A stretch of DNA of 64,000 nucleotides, from the NCBI GenBank assembly GCA_023383015.1, contig JAHDXW010000006.1, positions 1 to 64,000 of the forward strand, written 5' to 3'. This DNA comes from Paracoccaceae bacterium (lineage in GTDB: Bacteria; Pseudomonadota; Alphaproteobacteria; Rhodobacterales; Rhodobacteraceae). The translations under genes were made by a program, and so were the position numbers. The notes below the pieces were generated by a model. The model was not told the origin of the DNA. It worked only from the letters and a program-made list of their open reading frames with translations, and did no database searches. Positions 33,349 through 43,912 of the stretch are shown here, in pieces. Numbering within the stretch: the stretch's first letter is position 1; each line of letters starts with the position of its first letter.

Positions 33349-35244
33349 ATGAGCAACTTCAGTTCCATGGCGGATCGCGACCGCATCGAGGCAGAGGCCG
33401 CATGGCCGGTGCCCGACATGCCGGCCGACGTCTACGCTATGCTGGAGCGCACGGCGGCGCGCCATCCGCGCCGCCCGGCGCTGTCGTTCCAGATGTTCGC
33501 CGATCCGCGGTCGCGCGCCGAGACGCTTGACTGGGCGGGGTTCCACGCAAGGGTGACGCAGGCGGCGAACCTCTTCCGCTCGCTCGGCGTCAACGAGGGC
33601 GATGCGGTGGCCTATGTGCTGCCCAACGCCACCGAGACCGCGGTGACGCTGATCGGGGCGATGACGGCGGGCGTGGTCTGCCCGGTCAACCCGCTGCTCG
33701 CGGCCGATCAGATCGCCGCCATCCTGCGCGAGACCGGCGCCCGCGCGGTGGTGACATTGAAGCCCTTCCCGCGGACCGACATCCCCCAGCGGGTGGCCGC
33801 CGCCCTTGCGCTTGCCCCGGAGGTGCGCACGGTGATCGAGGTGGATCTCGCCCGCTACCTGCCGGTGCCGAAGCGATGGATCGTGCCGTTCATGCGCCCG
33901 CAGATCGCCGCGCGGCCGCGGGTGGAGGTGCTCGACCTCGCCGCCTCGCTGGCCCGCCAGCCGGCCGACCGGCTGACCTTCGCGCGGAGCGGGCCTGACC
34001 GGGTGGCGGCCCGGTTCCACACCGGCGGTACCACGGGCCTGCCGAAGCTTGCCGAGCACCGCCCGGCGGGCATGGTCTACAACGGCTGGGTCGGTCACCG
34101 GCTGCTGTTCGCCGAGGGCGACGTGCTGATGTGCCCGCTGCCGCTGTTCCATGTCTTCGCCGCCTATCCGGTGATGATGTCGGCGATCGCGGCGGGCGCG
34201 CATGTGGTGCTGCCGACCCCGGCGGGCTACCGCGGCGAGGGGGTGTTCGACAACTTCTGGAAGCTGATCGAGCGGTGGCGGGCGACCTTCATGATCACCG
34301 TGCCGACGGCGGTGGCAGCGCTGATGCAGCGGCCGGTCAACGCCGATGTCTCGTCGCTGCGGTCGGGCATCTCGGGGTCGGCGCCGCTGTCGGTGGAGCT
34401 CTACCGCCGGTTCCAGGCCGCCACCGGCCTGGAGATCGCCGAGGGTTACGGGCTCACCGAGGCGACCTGCCTGGTGTCCTGCAACCCGCCGGGGGGGATG
34501 AAGAAGGTCGGCTCGGTCGGCATCCCCTTTCCGCATACCGAGGTGCGTATCCTCGAGTGCGACGAGGAGGGGCGCATCCTGCATGTCTGCGGCACCGACG
34601 AGGTCGGCGAGATCTGCGTCGCCAATCCCGGCGTCGATCAGCGGGGAATCTATGCCGATCCCGCGCGCAACCGCGGGCTGATCGCCGACGGGCGGTTCCT
34701 GCGCACGGGCGATCTTGGCCGCCTGGATGCCGACGGATACCTGTGGATCACCGGGCGGGCCAAGGACCTGATCATCCGCGGCGGCCACAACATCGATCCG
34801 GCGATGATCGAGGAGGCGCTCGCCGGCCATCCGGCGGTGGCGGTGGCGGCCGCGATCGGCCAGCCCGACGCCTTTGCCGGCGAGCTGCCCTGTGCCTATG
34901 TCGAGCTTGTCGCCGGTGCGACCGCCACACCCGAGGAACTGATGGCCCATGCCGAGGCCCGCGTGGCCGAGCGCGCGGCGGTGCCCAAGCACCTGGAAAT
35001 CCTGCCCGAGCTGCCCAAGACCGCGGTCGGCAAGGTGTTCAAGCCGGACCTGCGCAAGCGCGCCATCAGCCGCGTCTACAACGACCGGCTGGCCGCCGCG
35101 GGGCTGGCCGCGCGGGTCGCCGAGGTGGTCGAGGACCGCAAGCGCGGGCTGGTGGTGCGGCTGTCGCCGACCGGCGAGGTCAGCCGGGCGGCGGTGGCGC
35201 GTCTGGCCGGCGAGTACGCCCTGCCCTGGGAGTGGGCCGAATAG
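33349..35244 (+). CDS. AMP-dependent acyl-CoA synthetase/ligase
   Basis: A 631-residue adenylate-forming enzyme that activates a carboxylate to its acyl-CoA through an acyl-AMP. The P-loop-like motif is FHTGGTTGLPKLAEH, with the usual TSG replaced by TGG. GYGLTEATCL, RTGDLGRLDADGYLWITGRAKDLII-type hinge sequence and the catalytic Lys of PKTAVGKVFK are all present. An extra segment of about 50 residues follows that lysine. GGGGAGGG precedes ATG 33349. The substrate could be a medium or long fatty acid, but this is inference. It may be co-transcribed with the exporter 97 bp upstream. Confidence 0.9.
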   Translation: MSNFSSMADRDRIEAEAAWPVPDMPADVYAMLERTAARHPRRPALSFQMFADPRSRAETLDWAGFHARVTQAANLFRSLGVNEGDAVAYVLPNATETAVTLIGAMTAGVVCPVNPLLAADQIAAILRETGARAVVTLKPFPRTDIPQRVAAALALAPEVRTVIEVDLARYLPVPKRWIVPFMRPQIAARPRVEVLDLAASLARQPADRLTFARSGPDRVAARFHTGGTTGLPKLAEHRPAGMVYNGWVGHRLLFAEGDVLMCPLPLFHVFAAYPVMMSAIAAGAHVVLPTPAGYRGEGVFDNFWKLIERWRATFMITVPTAVAALMQRPVNADVSSLRSGISGSAPLSVELYRRFQAATGLEIAEGYGLTEATCLVSCNPPGGMKKVGSVGIPFPHTEVRILECDEEGRILHVCGTDEVGEICVANPGVDQRGIYADPARNRGLIADGRFLRTGDLGRLDADGYLWITGRAKDLIIRGGHNIDPAMIEEALAGHPAVAVAAAIGQPDAFAGELPCAYVELVAGATATPEELMAHAEARVAERAAVPKHLEILPELPKTAVGKVFKPDLRKRAISRVYNDRLAAAGLAARVAEVVEDRKRGLVVRLSPTGEVSRAAVARLAGEYALPWEWAE

Positions 35245-35257
35245 CCGGCGCTGGCGC

Positions 35258-36514
35258 TCAGCGGGCGGTGGCGCCCGCGGCGGCAAGCGCCGCGAGGCGC
35301 AGGCAGACCCGTGTTGCCGCCGCCATGTCCTGGACGCTGACCCATTCGCGCGGTCCGTGCACCTCCTGCATGCCGGTGAAGACGTTGGGCGTCGGGACGC
35401 CGAGTTCGGTCAGGCGCGAGCCGTCGGTGCCGCCGCGGATCGGTACCGAGACCGGCGCGATCCCCTCGGCCTCGCAGGCGGCGCGGGCGAGGGCGACGGG
35501 GCGCATGTCCTTCTCGAGCCAGTAGCGCATGTTGCGGTACTGCGGCGCGATCTCGCAGCGGATGCGGGCGCGCGGTTCGCCCGCGGCCACCGCCGCGCAG
35601 ACCTGGCGCAGCAGCGCGCCCCTGGCGGCCAGCCCGTCAAGCTCGAAGTCGCGCAGGATGAACTTCAGTTCGGCCTCGGCGGCGGTGCCCGACATGGCGT
35701 AGAGGTGCAGGAAGCCCTCGCGCCCCTCGGTGACCTCGGGTGTCATCGTCGCCTGCGGCAGGGTGGCGACGATCCGCGCGGCCAGGTGCAGGGCGTTGAC
35801 AAGCTTGCCGCGGGCATAGCCGGTGTGGACCGACACGCCCTCGACGGAGACGGTCGCGCGGTCGGCCGAGAAGGTCTCGGATTCGATCTCGCCGCGGCGG
35901 CCGCCGTCGAAGGTGTAGGCGAAATCGGCGCCCAGGTCGGCAGGCAGGCGGGCATGGACCCCGCGGCCGATCTCCTCGTCGGTGGTGAAGGCCAGCCGCA
36001 GCCGGCCGTGGGGCAGGGAAAGGTTGGCGAGCAGGTGGTGCGCGGCGGTCATCACGATCGCCACCCCGGCCTTGTCGTCGGCGCCGAGCAGGGTGGTGCC
36101 GGAGGCGGTGATGATGTCGTCGCCGATGCGCTCGCCGAGGTAGGTTGAATCGGCCGGGGACAGGACGAGGCCGGGGTCGTCGGGGAAGGTGATGGTGCTG
36201 CCGTCGTAGCGGCGGTGCACGCGCGGGCGCACGCCGGCGGCGCGGAAGGCGGGGGCGGTGTCGACATGCGCCAGCAGGCCGATGACCGGGGCAGGGCCGG
36301 GCACGGTGGCGGGGATGGTGGCCAGGACGGCGCCGTAGTCGGTCTGGCGCACGTCGGCGGCACCGATCGCCGCCAGCTCGCCGGCGAGCAGCCGCAGCAT
36401 GTCGTTCTGGATCGCGGTGCTGGGGGTGGCGGCGGAGGTCTCGTCGCTCTGGCTGTCGATGGCGCAGTAGCGGACGAGCCGCTCCTCGAGCTCGCGGTCG
36501 AAATCGGTGCGCAT
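35258..36514 (-). CDS. pepT: Peptidase T (tripeptide aminopeptidase, M20B)
   Basis: A 418-residue dizinc exopeptidase that removes N-terminal residues from tripeptides. Metal and catalytic motifs are GLLAHVDTAP, TLLGADDKAGVAI, FTTDEEIGRGV, FTFDGG-type YTFDGGRRGE and IRGGTDGSRLT. Length matches PepT (about 408-420). It starts MRTDFDRELEERLVRYCAID with an adequate upstream site. It is convergent with the ligase gene (13 bp between stops) and lies 73 bp after hutC on the same strand, so it might be read from the hutF-hutC transcript. Confidence 0.93.
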   Translation of the reverse strand: MRTDFDRELEERLVRYCAIDSQSDETSAATPSTAIQNDMLRLLAGELAAIGAADVRQTDYGAVLATIPATVPGPAPVIGLLAHVDTAPAFRAAGVRPRVHRRYDGSTITFPDDPGLVLSPADSTYLGERIGDDIITASGTTLLGADDKAGVAIVMTAAHHLLANLSLPHGRLRLAFTTDEEIGRGVHARLPADLGADFAYTFDGGRRGEIESETFSADRATVSVEGVSVHTGYARGKLVNALHLAARIVATLPQATMTPEVTEGREGFLHLYAMSGTAAEAELKFILRDFELDGLAARGALLRQVCAAVAAGEPRARIRCEIAPQYRNMRYWLEKDMRPVALARAACEAEGIAPVSVPIRGGTDGSRLTELGVPTPNVFTGMQEVHGPREWVSVQDMAAATRVCLRLAALAAAGATAR

Positions 36515-36587
36515 GGATCCTCCGGAACGTTCCCGCCGGCAGCGGGCACCGCGGCCGCGGCGCTGTCAAGCGGGCGTCGCCGCGCGA

Positions 36588-37280
36588 TCAGATCGTCGCG
36601 GCGACGCTGTAGCCCGGGGCGTAGGTCAGCCTGACGGCGGTGATGGGCTCGGCGCCCGCCCAGGTTTCGCGTTCGACGACGAACAGTGCCGCTCCCGGCG
36701 TGCAGCCGAGCAGGCCGGCCAGCTGCGGGTCGGCGGCCTGGGCCGAGAAGGCGATGCCGCCGCCCGAGAAGGGGCGGTTCTGCACCAGCCATTCGTTGGC
36801 ACTGACGGTGGCGAAATCGGCCCCCGCGACGCCAGGGATGGCAGGGTTCAGCCAGCGGTCCTCGATGCAGAAGGGCAGGCCGTCGGCAAGGTGCAGGGCG
36901 AGGAGGTGCAGCAGGGGCGCGTGCGGGGCAAGGCCGAGTCGCGCCTGCACCGCGGCAGGGGCCGGCAGGGTTTCGGCCACGATCAGGCGGTAGCCGTGGC
37001 GCAGGCCGCGGGCCTCGACATCCTGGCGGATCACCGGGATCTCGAAGGTCGCCTTGCGGACGGGATGGGCGGCGACGAAGCTGCCGGCCTTCCGGCGGCG
37101 GACCAGAAGCCCGGCGGCGGCAAGCTCGCGCAGCGCTCGGTTGACGGTGGCGCGGGCACAGCCGAATTCGGCCGCGAGGTCGGCCTCGTCGGGGATGCGG
37201 GCGCCGGGCGGCCAGAGGCGCGCGGCGATGCGCCGCCGCGCCTCGGCCGCGATCCACTGCCAGGTGAGGGTGCCGGGCAC
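36588..37280 (-). CDS. hutC: Histidine utilisation repressor HutC (GntR family)
   Basis: A 230-residue GntR-family regulator of the HutC/UTRA subfamily. The winged HTH is at residues 10-70 (IPDEADLAAEFGCARATVNRALRELAAAGLLVRRRKAGSF-type sequence), followed by a UTRA effector domain (LIVAETLPAPAAV, FCIEDRWLNPAIPG, TWAGAEPITAVRLTYAPGYSV). In known systems urocanate binds this domain and releases the repressor. The start is a GTG at 37280, five bases after the hutF stop, so it is co-transcribed with hutF. A palindromic operator lies at 38674-38693. Confidence 0.9.
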   Translation of the reverse strand: MPGTLTWQWIAAEARRRIAARLWPPGARIPDEADLAAEFGCARATVNRALRELAAAGLLVRRRKAGSFVAAHPVRKATFEIPVIRQDVEARGLRHGYRLIVAETLPAPAAVQARLGLAPHAPLLHLLALHLADGLPFCIEDRWLNPAIPGVAGADFATVSANEWLVQNRPFSGGGIAFSAQAADPQLAGLLGCTPGAALFVVERETWAGAEPITAVRLTYAPGYSVAATI

Positions 37281-37285
37281 GGCGC

Positions 37286-38650
37286 TCAGCCGGCGAGCAG
37301 GCGCGCCATGGTGGCGGAGTAGGCGCGGCCGATCGCCGCCGCCCGGGGATGGGCGCCGTCGCGCAGGATGTGGCGGCCCGCCGACCAGACGTCGGTCACG
37401 ATGCGGTCGTCGCGGGCGAAGACCCAGGCGTCGAGCGCGAGGTCGCCCGCACGCCCGGCCATGTCGGGATGGCCGCCGTCGAGTGCGACAAGGTCGGCCA
37501 GCCGCCCCGGGGCGATGGCGCCCGCCTCGCGGCCGGCGGCCTGCGCGCCCCCCTGCGCCGCGGCCTCCACCAGCACCCGGCCGGTGGAGCGGTCGGGGGT
37601 GGCGAGTGCGGCGCGGGTGCGGTCGCGCAGGCGCTGGGAGTATTCGAGGGTGCGCAGTTCCTCGGCCAGCGCGATGCGGATGTTGCTGTCGCTGCCCACG
37701 CCCCAGCGACCGCCGGCGCCGGCGTAGGCGACGCCGTCGAAGATGCCGTCGCCGAGCGAGCTTTCGGTGATCGGGCAGAGGCCTGCGACGGCGCCGGTGG
37801 CGGCAAGGCGCAGGGTTTCGGCCCGCTCCGTCTGGGTGCAGTGGATCAGGCACCAGCGGCCGTCGACGTCGGCGTGGTCGAGCAGCCAGTCTGCCGGGCG
37901 GGCACCGAGCGCGGCCCGGACCTCGGCGACCTCGGCCTCCTGCTCGGCCAGGTGCATGTGGATGGGGGCGGCCGGGTGCAGCGCCGCGGCGGCGGCCAGC
38001 GCATGGGGCGGAACGGCGCGCAAGGAATGCGGGGCGACGCCGGTGCGGCAGTCGGCCGGCAGCGCCGCCACCGCCGCCGCCGCGCCGTCGAGCAGGCGGG
38101 CGAAGCCGTCCAGGTCGCTGCCGAAGCGGTCCTGCCCGGGTGAAAGGGGGCGCCCGTCGCAGCCGCCCTGCATGTAGAGCACCGGCAGCAGCGTCAGCCC
38201 GATGCCGGTGGTCGCGGCGGCGGCGGCGATGCGGGTGGCCATCTCGGCCGGCGCCGCGTAGGGCCGGCCGCCGGGGCCGTGGTGGAGGTAGTGGAACTCG
38301 GCCACCGCGGCATAGCCGGCCTCGATCATCTCGAGGAACACGAAGGCGGCGATCGCCTCGACATCCTCGGGCGTCAGGCGGTCGAGGAAGGCGTACATCT
38401 GCCGCCGCCAGGTCCAGAAGCTGTCCTGCGCCCCGGGCCCGCGCCTTTCGGTCAGCCCGGCCATGGCCCGCTGGAAGGCGTGGCTGTGCAGGTTGGCGGG
38501 CGCCGGCAGCAGGGTCGCCACGCGGCGGGCGCCGGCCGGGGCGGGGCTGGACGGAGCGACCGATGCGATGCGGCCGCCGTCGATCCCCACCGCGACATCG
38601 CCGGCCCAGCCGCCGGGGAGGAGCGCCTGCCGTGCCCAGATCGTCGTCAT
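37286..38650 (-). CDS. hutF: Formimidoylglutamate deiminase HutF
   Basis: A 454-residue amidohydrolase-superfamily enzyme that deiminates N-formimino-L-glutamate to N-formyl-L-glutamate and ammonia. Metal-binding motifs are [11 protein letters not shown] near the N-terminus, [19 protein letters not shown] and [11 protein letters not shown]. The AEFHYLHH segment is typical of HutF. The presence of HutF with HutG assigns this locus to the five-step pathway. GGAGG lies 6 bases before the ATG. It is divergent from hutI across a 67-bp control region. Confidence 0.94.
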   Translation of the reverse strand: MTTIWARQALLPGGWAGDVAVGIDGGRIASVAPSSPAPAGARRVATLLPAPANLHSHAFQRAMAGLTERRGPGAQDSFWTWRRQMYAFLDRLTPEDVEAIAAFVFLEMIEAGYAAVAEFHYLHHGPGGRPYAAPAEMATRIAAAAATTGIGLTLLPVLYMQGGCDGRPLSPGQDRFGSDLDGFARLLDGAAAAVAALPADCRTGVAPHSLRAVPPHALAAAAALHPAAPIHMHLAEQEAEVAEVRAALGARPADWLLDHADVDGRWCLIHCTQTERAETLRLAATGAVAGLCPITESSLGDGIFDGVAYAGAGGRWGVGSDSNIRIALAEELRTLEYSQRLRDRTRAALATPDRSTGRVLVEAAAQGGAQAAGREAGAIAPGRLADLVALDGGHPDMAGRAGDLALDAWVFARDDRIVTDVWSAGRHILRDGAHPRAAAIGRAYSATMARLLAG

Positions 38651-38663
38651 TGCTGCCTCCGGA

Positions 38664-38692
38664 TTGACACGGGTATTATGTGCAGACATAAT
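38664..38692 (+). promoter_or_regulatory. Near-consensus sigma-70 promoter for hutI-hutH-hutG-hutU
   Basis: TTGACA (38664-38669) and CATAAT (38687-38692) are separated by 17 bp, the best promoter match in the window. The predicted start lies about 20 bp before the hutI ATG. The -10 box is embedded in the right arm of the adjacent palindrome, so repressor binding would block RNA polymerase. Confidence 0.8.
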
Positions 38693-38693
38693 A
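38674..38693. promoter_or_regulatory. Probable HutC operator (8-bp inverted repeat)
   Basis: TATTATGT (38674-38681) and ACATAATA (38686-38693) are a perfect inverted repeat around GCAG. It overlaps the hutI promoter and lies 24 bp upstream of the hutF start, so one repressor could silence both arms. GntR/HutC-type regulators favour GT...AC palindromes. No other gene in the gap would explain it. Confidence 0.75.
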
Positions 38694-38717
38694 ACGTCAG
38701 CCGCGGAGGAATCAAGC

Positions 38718-39899
38718 ATGGACGTGGAGGCGCCGACCATACTGACCAACGCCCGGCTGTTCGGGACCGAGGGCGATGCGGTGGCGCTGAGGGGAGGGCG
38801 CATCGCCTGGGTCGGCGCGCTGGCCGGGCTTCCGGCGGCACTGGCAGGCTGGGCGCGCCGCGACCTCGGCGGCCGCCTCCTGACGCCTGCTCCGATCGAC
38901 TGCCACACCCATATCGTCCACGGCGGCCATCGCGCGCGGGAGTTCGAGATGCGGCTCGAGGGCGCCGCCTACGAGGAGATCGCGCGGGCCGGCGGCGGCA
39001 TCGTCTCCACCGTCGCCGCCACCCGGGCCGCCGACGAGGCGGCGCTGGTCGCCGCCGCCCTGCCGCGGCTGGATGCGCTGATCGCCGAGGGCGTGGCCTG
39101 CGTCGAGGTCAAGTCGGGCTACGGGCTGGACGTGGAGACCGAGCTGCGCATGCTGCGCGCCGCCCGCGCCCTGGCCCGCGCCCGCCCGGTGCGGGTGCGC
39201 ACGACCTTCCTGGGCGCCCATGCGGTGCCGAAGGGGGCCGATGCGGATGCCTACATCGATGAGGTCTGCATCCCGGCGCTGCGTGCGGCCCATGCCGCCG
39301 GGCTGGCCGATTCGGTCGACGGCTTCTGCGAGGGGATCGCCTTCAGCCCCGCCCAGATCGCCCGCGTCTTCGCCACCGCGCGCGCGCTTGGCCTGCCGGT
39401 CAAGCTGCACGCCGAACAGCTGAGCCACCAGGGCGGGGCGGCGCTGGCCGCGCGTCACGGCGCGCTGTCGGCAGACCATCTCGAATGGGCGACCGAAGCC
39501 GATGCCGCCGCCATGGCCGCGGCGGCCGCGGTGGCGGTGCTGCTGCCCGGCGCCTTCTACGCCCTGCGCGAGACGCGCCTGCCGCCGGTCGCGGCCTTCC
39601 GCGCCCATGGCGTGGCGATGGCGGTGGCGACCGACTGCAACCCCGGCACCTCGCCCATGACCTCGCTGCTGCTGGCCATGAACATGGCCTGCACCTTCTT
39701 CCGCGTGACCCCCGCCGAGGCGCTGGCGGGGGTGACGGCGCATGCCGCCCGGGCGCTGGGGCTGGCCGATTGCGGCCGGATTGCCCCCGGGCTGCGCGCC
39801 GATCTTGCCGTCTGGGACGTCGAGACCCCGGCCGAGCTGGCCTACCGCATCGGCTTCAACCCGCTTCATGCCCGCATCTTCGGAGGCCCGGAATGCTGA
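38718..39899 (+). CDS. hutI: Imidazolonepropionase HutI
   Basis: A 393-residue zinc amidohydrolase that opens 4-imidazolone-5-propionate to N-formiminoglutamate. Motifs are [24 protein letters not shown] (HxH metal site), [38 protein letters not shown] and [10 protein letters not shown]. The ATG at 38718 follows GCGGAGGA. Its stop overlaps the hutH start region. It is the first gene of the plus-strand hut operon. Confidence 0.95.
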   Translation: MDVEAPTILTNARLFGTEGDAVALRGGRIAWVGALAGLPAALAGWARRDLGGRLLTPAPIDCHTHIVHGGHRAREFEMRLEGAAYEEIARAGGGIVSTVAATRAADEAALVAAALPRLDALIAEGVACVEVKSGYGLDVETELRMLRAARALARARPVRVRTTFLGAHAVPKGADADAYIDEVCIPALRAAHAAGLADSVDGFCEGIAFSPAQIARVFATARALGLPVKLHAEQLSHQGGAALAARHGALSADHLEWATEADAAAMAAAAAVAVLLPGAFYALRETRLPPVAAFRAHGVAMAVATDCNPGTSPMTSLLLAMNMACTFFRVTPAEALAGVTAHAARALGLADCGRIAPGLRADLAVWDVETPAELAYRIGFNPLHARIFGGPEC

Positions 39900-41413
39900 C
39901 CCTCACCCCCGGAGCGGCAGGACTTGACGATCTCGAGGCGGTCTGGCGCGAGGGCCGCGCGGTGCGGCTGGACCCCGAGGCACGGCCGGGGGTGGAGGCG
40001 GCGGCGGCGCGGGTGGCAGAAGCGGCGGCCGGAGGGGCGGCCGTCTACGGCGTCAACACCGGCTTCGGCAAGCTTGCCACGGTGCGCATCGCGCCCGTCG
40101 ATACTGCGACGCTGCAGCGCAACCTGATCCTCAGCCACTGCTGCGGCGTCGGCGAGACGCTCGACGTCGCGACCACCCGGCTGATGATGGCGCTGAAGCT
40201 GCTCAGCCTCGGGCGCGGCGCGTCGGGCGTGCGCTGGGAGGTGGTGGCGCAGATCGAGGCGATGCTTGCCCGAGGTGTCGTCCCGGTGGTTCCGGTCCAG
40301 GGATCGGTCGGGGCATCGGGCGACCTCGCGCCGCTGGCCCACATGACGGCGGCGATGCTGGGCGAGGGCGAGGCCCTGCACGGCGGCGAGCGAATGCCGG
40401 CGGCGTCGGCGCTTGCGGCGGCGGGGCTTGCGCCCGTGGCGCTGGGCCCCAAGGAGGGGCTCGCCCTCATCAACGGCACCCAGTTCTCGACCGCGCTGGC
40501 GCTTGCGGGGCTGTTCCGGGGCTGGCGCTGTGCGGCGGCAAGCCTGGTGACTGCCTGCCTGTCGACCGACGCGATCATGGGGTCGGACGCGCCGCTGCAC
40601 GCCGGCATCCACGCCCTGAGGGGCCACCGCGGCCAGATCGAGGTGGCGGCGGCGATGCGGGCGCTGATGGCGGGATCGGCGATCCGCGACAGCCACCGCG
40701 AGGGCGATGCAAGGGTGCAGGATCCCTACTGCATCCGCTGCCAGCCGCAGGTGGCCGGGGCAGCGGTGGACCTGCTGCGCTTTGCCGCCGCGACGCTGGT
40801 GACCGAGGCCAACGCAGTCACCGACAACCCGCTGGTGGTCGGGGCGGCGATCCTCTCGGGCGGCAACTTCCATGCCGAGCCCGTGGCCTTCGCTGCCGAC
40901 CAGATCGCGCTCGCCCTGGCCGAGATCGGAGCCATCGCCCAGCGACGGGTGGCGCTGATGGTCGACCCCGCGCTCAACCACGACCTGCCGCCGTTCCTGA
41001 CGCCGGCGCCGGGGCTCAACTCGGGCTTCATGATCGCCGAGGTGACGACGGCGGCGCTGATGAGCGAGAACAAGCACCTCGCCAACCCCTGCTCGACCGA
41101 TTCGACGCCGACCTCGGCCAACCAGGAGGACCACGTCAGCATGGCCGCGCATGGCGCCCGCCGGCTGGGGCGGATGGCGGATAACCTTGCCGTCATCCTC
41201 GGGGTCGAGGCGCTCTGCGCCGCCCAGGGGGTGGAGTTCCGCGCCCCGCTGCGCACGTCGCCACGGCTGTCGCCGGTGCTGGCGGCGATCCGGGGCGCGA
41301 GCCCCGCGCTCGGGCAGGACCGGCTGCTTGCCCCCGACATCGCCGCCGCGGCGGCACTGGTGCGCGACGGTACGCTTGTCCGCGCCGCAGGAATCGAGGA
41401 GTTTCGCCCATGA
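39893..41413 (+). CDS. hutH: Histidine ammonia-lyase HutH
   Basis: A 506-residue enzyme that eliminates ammonia from L-histidine to give urocanate. The self-forming MIO cofactor tripeptide Ala-Ser-Gly is visible around residue 142 in [26 protein letters not shown] carries the catalytic tyrosine; [14 protein letters not shown] and [11 protein letters not shown] are also family blocks. CGGAGG lies before the ATG, which overlaps the end of hutI. The stop overlaps the hutG start (ATGA). Confidence 0.96.
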   Translation: MLTLTPGAAGLDDLEAVWREGRAVRLDPEARPGVEAAAARVAEAAAGGAAVYGVNTGFGKLATVRIAPVDTATLQRNLILSHCCGVGETLDVATTRLMMALKLLSLGRGASGVRWEVVAQIEAMLARGVVPVVPVQGSVGASGDLAPLAHMTAAMLGEGEALHGGERMPAASALAAAGLAPVALGPKEGLALINGTQFSTALALAGLFRGWRCAAASLVTACLSTDAIMGSDAPLHAGIHALRGHRGQIEVAAAMRALMAGSAIRDSHREGDARVQDPYCIRCQPQVAGAAVDLLRFAAATLVTEANAVTDNPLVVGAAILSGGNFHAEPVAFAADQIALALAEIGAIAQRRVALMVDPALNHDLPPFLTPAPGLNSGFMIAEVTTAALMSENKHLANPCSTDSTPTSANQEDHVSMAAHGARRLGRMADNLAVILGVEALCAAQGVEFRAPLRTSPRLSPVLAAIRGASPALGQDRLLAPDIAAAAALVRDGTLVRAAGIEEFRP

Positions 41414-42225
41414 CGCAATCCGATCCCGCCCCGGTCGAAGTGATCCGCGGCGACGGCCCGGTGGTGCTGGGGATGCCGCACACCGGCACCTGGCTGCCGC
41501 AGGGAACCGCCGCGCGGCTGAACGCCCGCGGCCGACTGCTGGCCGACACCGACTGGCACATCGAGCGGCTCTACGCCGGCCTCCTGCCGGGGGCGACGGT
41601 GGTGCGCGCCACCTTCCACCGCTATGTCATCGACGCCAACCGCCCGCCCTCGGGCGAGAGCCTCTATCCGGGGCAGAACACCACCGGCCTCTGCCCCGCG
41701 ACCGATTTCGACGGGCACGACATCCACGCCCCCGGGCAGGCGCCCGACGGGGCCGAGGTGGCGAGGCGGGCGGCACGCTTCCACGCCCCCTACCACGCCG
41801 CGCTGGCTGCCGAGCTGGAGCGGGTGCGGGCGGCGCACGGGGTCGCGATCCTCTACGACTGCCACTCGATCCGCTCGCGCATCCCCTTCCTCTTTGCCGG
41901 CACGCTGCCCGACTTCAACATCGGCACCGCCGGCGGCACGAGCTGCTCGCCCGCGGTGGAAGCGGCGATCAGGGACATCTGCGCGGCGGCGCCGGGTTAC
42001 AGCCATGTCCTGAACGGCCGCTTCACCGGCGGCTGGACGACGCGCCACTACGGCCGGCCGGAAGAAGGGCTGCATGCGGTGCAGATGGAGCTTGCCCAGT
42101 CCACCCACCTGGCCGCCGAGGAGGCTCCCTTCGCCTACGACCCCGACCGGGCCGGCCGGCTGCGCCCGGTGCTGGCCGCCATCCTGTCCACGCTGGCCGA
42201 CCTGGCCCCGACCCTGAGGCGCTGA
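41410..42225 (+). CDS. hutG: N-formylglutamate deformylase HutG
   Basis: A 271-residue zinc hydrolase releasing formate and glutamate from N-formylglutamate, the last step of the route. Family blocks are [58 protein letters not shown] and the [11 protein letters not shown] segment. Its ATG overlaps the hutH stop, and it is followed at once by hutU (1 bp). The formate produced fits a cell that also carries formaldehyde-oxidising frmA, although no formate dehydrogenase is seen here. Confidence 0.94.
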   Translation: MTQSDPAPVEVIRGDGPVVLGMPHTGTWLPQGTAARLNARGRLLADTDWHIERLYAGLLPGATVVRATFHRYVIDANRPPSGESLYPGQNTTGLCPATDFDGHDIHAPGQAPDGAEVARRAARFHAPYHAALAAELERVRAAHGVAILYDCHSIRSRIPFLFAGTLPDFNIGTAGGTSCSPAVEAAIRDICAAAPGYSHVLNGRFTGGWTTRHYGRPEEGLHAVQMELAQSTHLAAEEAPFAYDPDRAGRLRPVLAAILSTLADLAPTLRR

Positions 42226-42226
42226 G

Positions 42227-43912
42227 ATGACCGACCCCCGACGCCACAACGCCCGCGACGTCTTTCCCCCCACCGGCCCCGAGATCAGCGCGCGAAGCTG
42301 GCAGACCGAGGCGCCGCTCCGGATGCTGATGAACAACCTGCATCCAGACGTCGCCGAGAACCCCCACGAGCTGGTCGTCTACGGCGGCATCGGCAGGGCA
42401 GCGCGGACCTGGGAGGATTTCGACCGTATCGTCGCCTGCCTGCGCCGGCTCGAGGACGACCAGACGCTGCTGGTCCAGTCGGGCAGGCCGGTCGGCGTCT
42501 TCCGCACCCATGCGGACGCGCCGCGGGTGCTGATCGCCAACTCCAACCTCGTGCCGCACTGGGCGACCTGGGCGCACTTCAACGAACTCGACCGCAAGGG
42601 GCTGGCCATGTACGGCCAGATGACGGCGGGCAGCTGGATCTACATCGGCACCCAGGGGATCGTGCAGGGCACCTACGAGACCTTCGCCGAGGCCGGGCGC
42701 CAGCACTACGGCGGCGACCTGCGCGGCCGCTGGATCCTGACTGCGGGGCTGGGCGGCATGGGCGGGGCGCAGCCGCTTGCCGCGGTGATGGCCGGGGCCT
42801 CGTGCCTCGCCGTGGAGTGCGACGAGACGCGGGCCGACTTCCGCCTGCGCACGCGCTACTGCGACGCCAAGACCGCAAGCCTCGACGAGGCGCTGGCGAT
42901 GGTGGGCCGCTGGACGGCGGCCGGGGAGGCGAAGTCGGTGGCGCTGATCGGCAACGCCGCCGAGGTCTTCCCCGCGCTCGTTGCCCGCATGAAGGCCGGC
43001 GGGCCGCGCCCCGACATCGTCACCGACCAGACCTCGGCCCACGATCCCCTGCACGGCTACCTGCCGGCGGGCTGGAGCGTGGCCGAATGGCGGGCCCGCC
43101 AGGAAAGCGACCCCGCGGCCGTCGAGCGCGCGGCGCGGGCAAGCATGAAGACCCATGTCGCCGCGATGGTCGATTTCTGGAACGCCGGGGTGCCCACGCT
43201 CGACTACGGCAACAACATCCGCCAGGTGGCGCGCGAGGAGGGGCTCGAGAACGCCTTCGCCTTCCCGGGTTTCGTGCCGGCCTACATCAGGCCGCTCTTC
43301 TGCCGCGGGATCGGGCCGTTCCGCTGGTGCGCGCTGTCGGGCGACCCCGAGGACATCTGGAAGACCGACGCGAAGATGAAGGAGCTCTTTCCCGACAACG
43401 CGCATCTGCACAACTGGCTGGACATGGCGCGGGCGCGCATCGCCTTCCAGGGGCTGCCGGCGCGGATCTGCTGGATCGGGCTCGGCGAGCGGCACCGGGC
43501 GGGGCTCGCGTTCAACGAGATGGTGCGGCGGGGAGAGCTGAAGGCGCCGGTGGTGATCGGCCGCGACCATCTCGATTCGGGCTCGGTCGCCTCGCCCAAC
43601 CGCGAGACCGAGGCGATGCGCGACGGATCGGACGCGGTGTCGGACTGGCCGCTCCTGAACGCGCTGCTCAACTGCGCATCGGGCGCGACCTGGGTGTCGA
43701 TCCACCACGGCGGCGGCGTCGGCATGGGCTTTTCGCAGCACGCCGGGATGGTGATCGTCTGCGACGGCAGCGAGGCCGCCGACCGCCGGCTGGCCCGGGT
43801 GCTGTGGAACGACCCCGCGACCGGGGTCATGCGCCACGCCGATGCCGGCTACGAGATCGCGCTGGACTGCGCGCGGGAGCAGGGGCTGGACCTGCCGGCG
43901 ATCCTCAGGTGA
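42227..43912 (+). CDS. hutU: Urocanate hydratase HutU
   Basis: A 561-residue NAD-dependent urocanase. The start carries the family block [44 protein letters not shown] is the NAD site, [13 protein letters not shown] follows, and [11 protein letters not shown]-type sequence ([13 protein letters not shown]) and [17 protein letters not shown] close the active site. Length is normal (about 555). It ends the operon and overlaps the convergent Rieske gene by 8 bp, so no separate terminator exists here. Confidence 0.96.
   Translation: MTDPRRHNARDVFPPTGPEISARSWQTEAPLRMLMNNLHPDVAENPHELVVYGGIGRAARTWEDFDRIVACLRRLEDDQTLLVQSGRPVGVFRTHADAPRVLIANSNLVPHWATWAHFNELDRKGLAMYGQMTAGSWIYIGTQGIVQGTYETFAEAGRQHYGGDLRGRWILTAGLGGMGGAQPLAAVMAGASCLAVECDETRADFRLRTRYCDAKTASLDEALAMVGRWTAAGEAKSVALIGNAAEVFPALVARMKAGGPRPDIVTDQTSAHDPLHGYLPAGWSVAEWRARQESDPAAVERAARASMKTHVAAMVDFWNAGVPTLDYGNNIRQVAREEGLENAFAFPGFVPAYIRPLFCRGIGPFRWCALSGDPEDIWKTDAKMKELFPDNAHLHNWLDMARARIAFQGLPARICWIGLGERHRAGLAFNEMVRRGELKAPVVIGRDHLDSGSVASPNRETEAMRDGSDAVSDWPLLNALLNCASGATWVSIHHGGGVGMGFSQHAGMVIVCDGSEAADRRLARVLWNDPATGVMRHADAGYEIALDCAREQGLDLPAILR

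Noticed and set aside
36259-36266. TGTCGACA in the peptidase T gene
   Set aside because: It encodes HVDT of the conserved metal site of PepT (HVDTAP), so it is explained by protein sequence and not counted as an operator.
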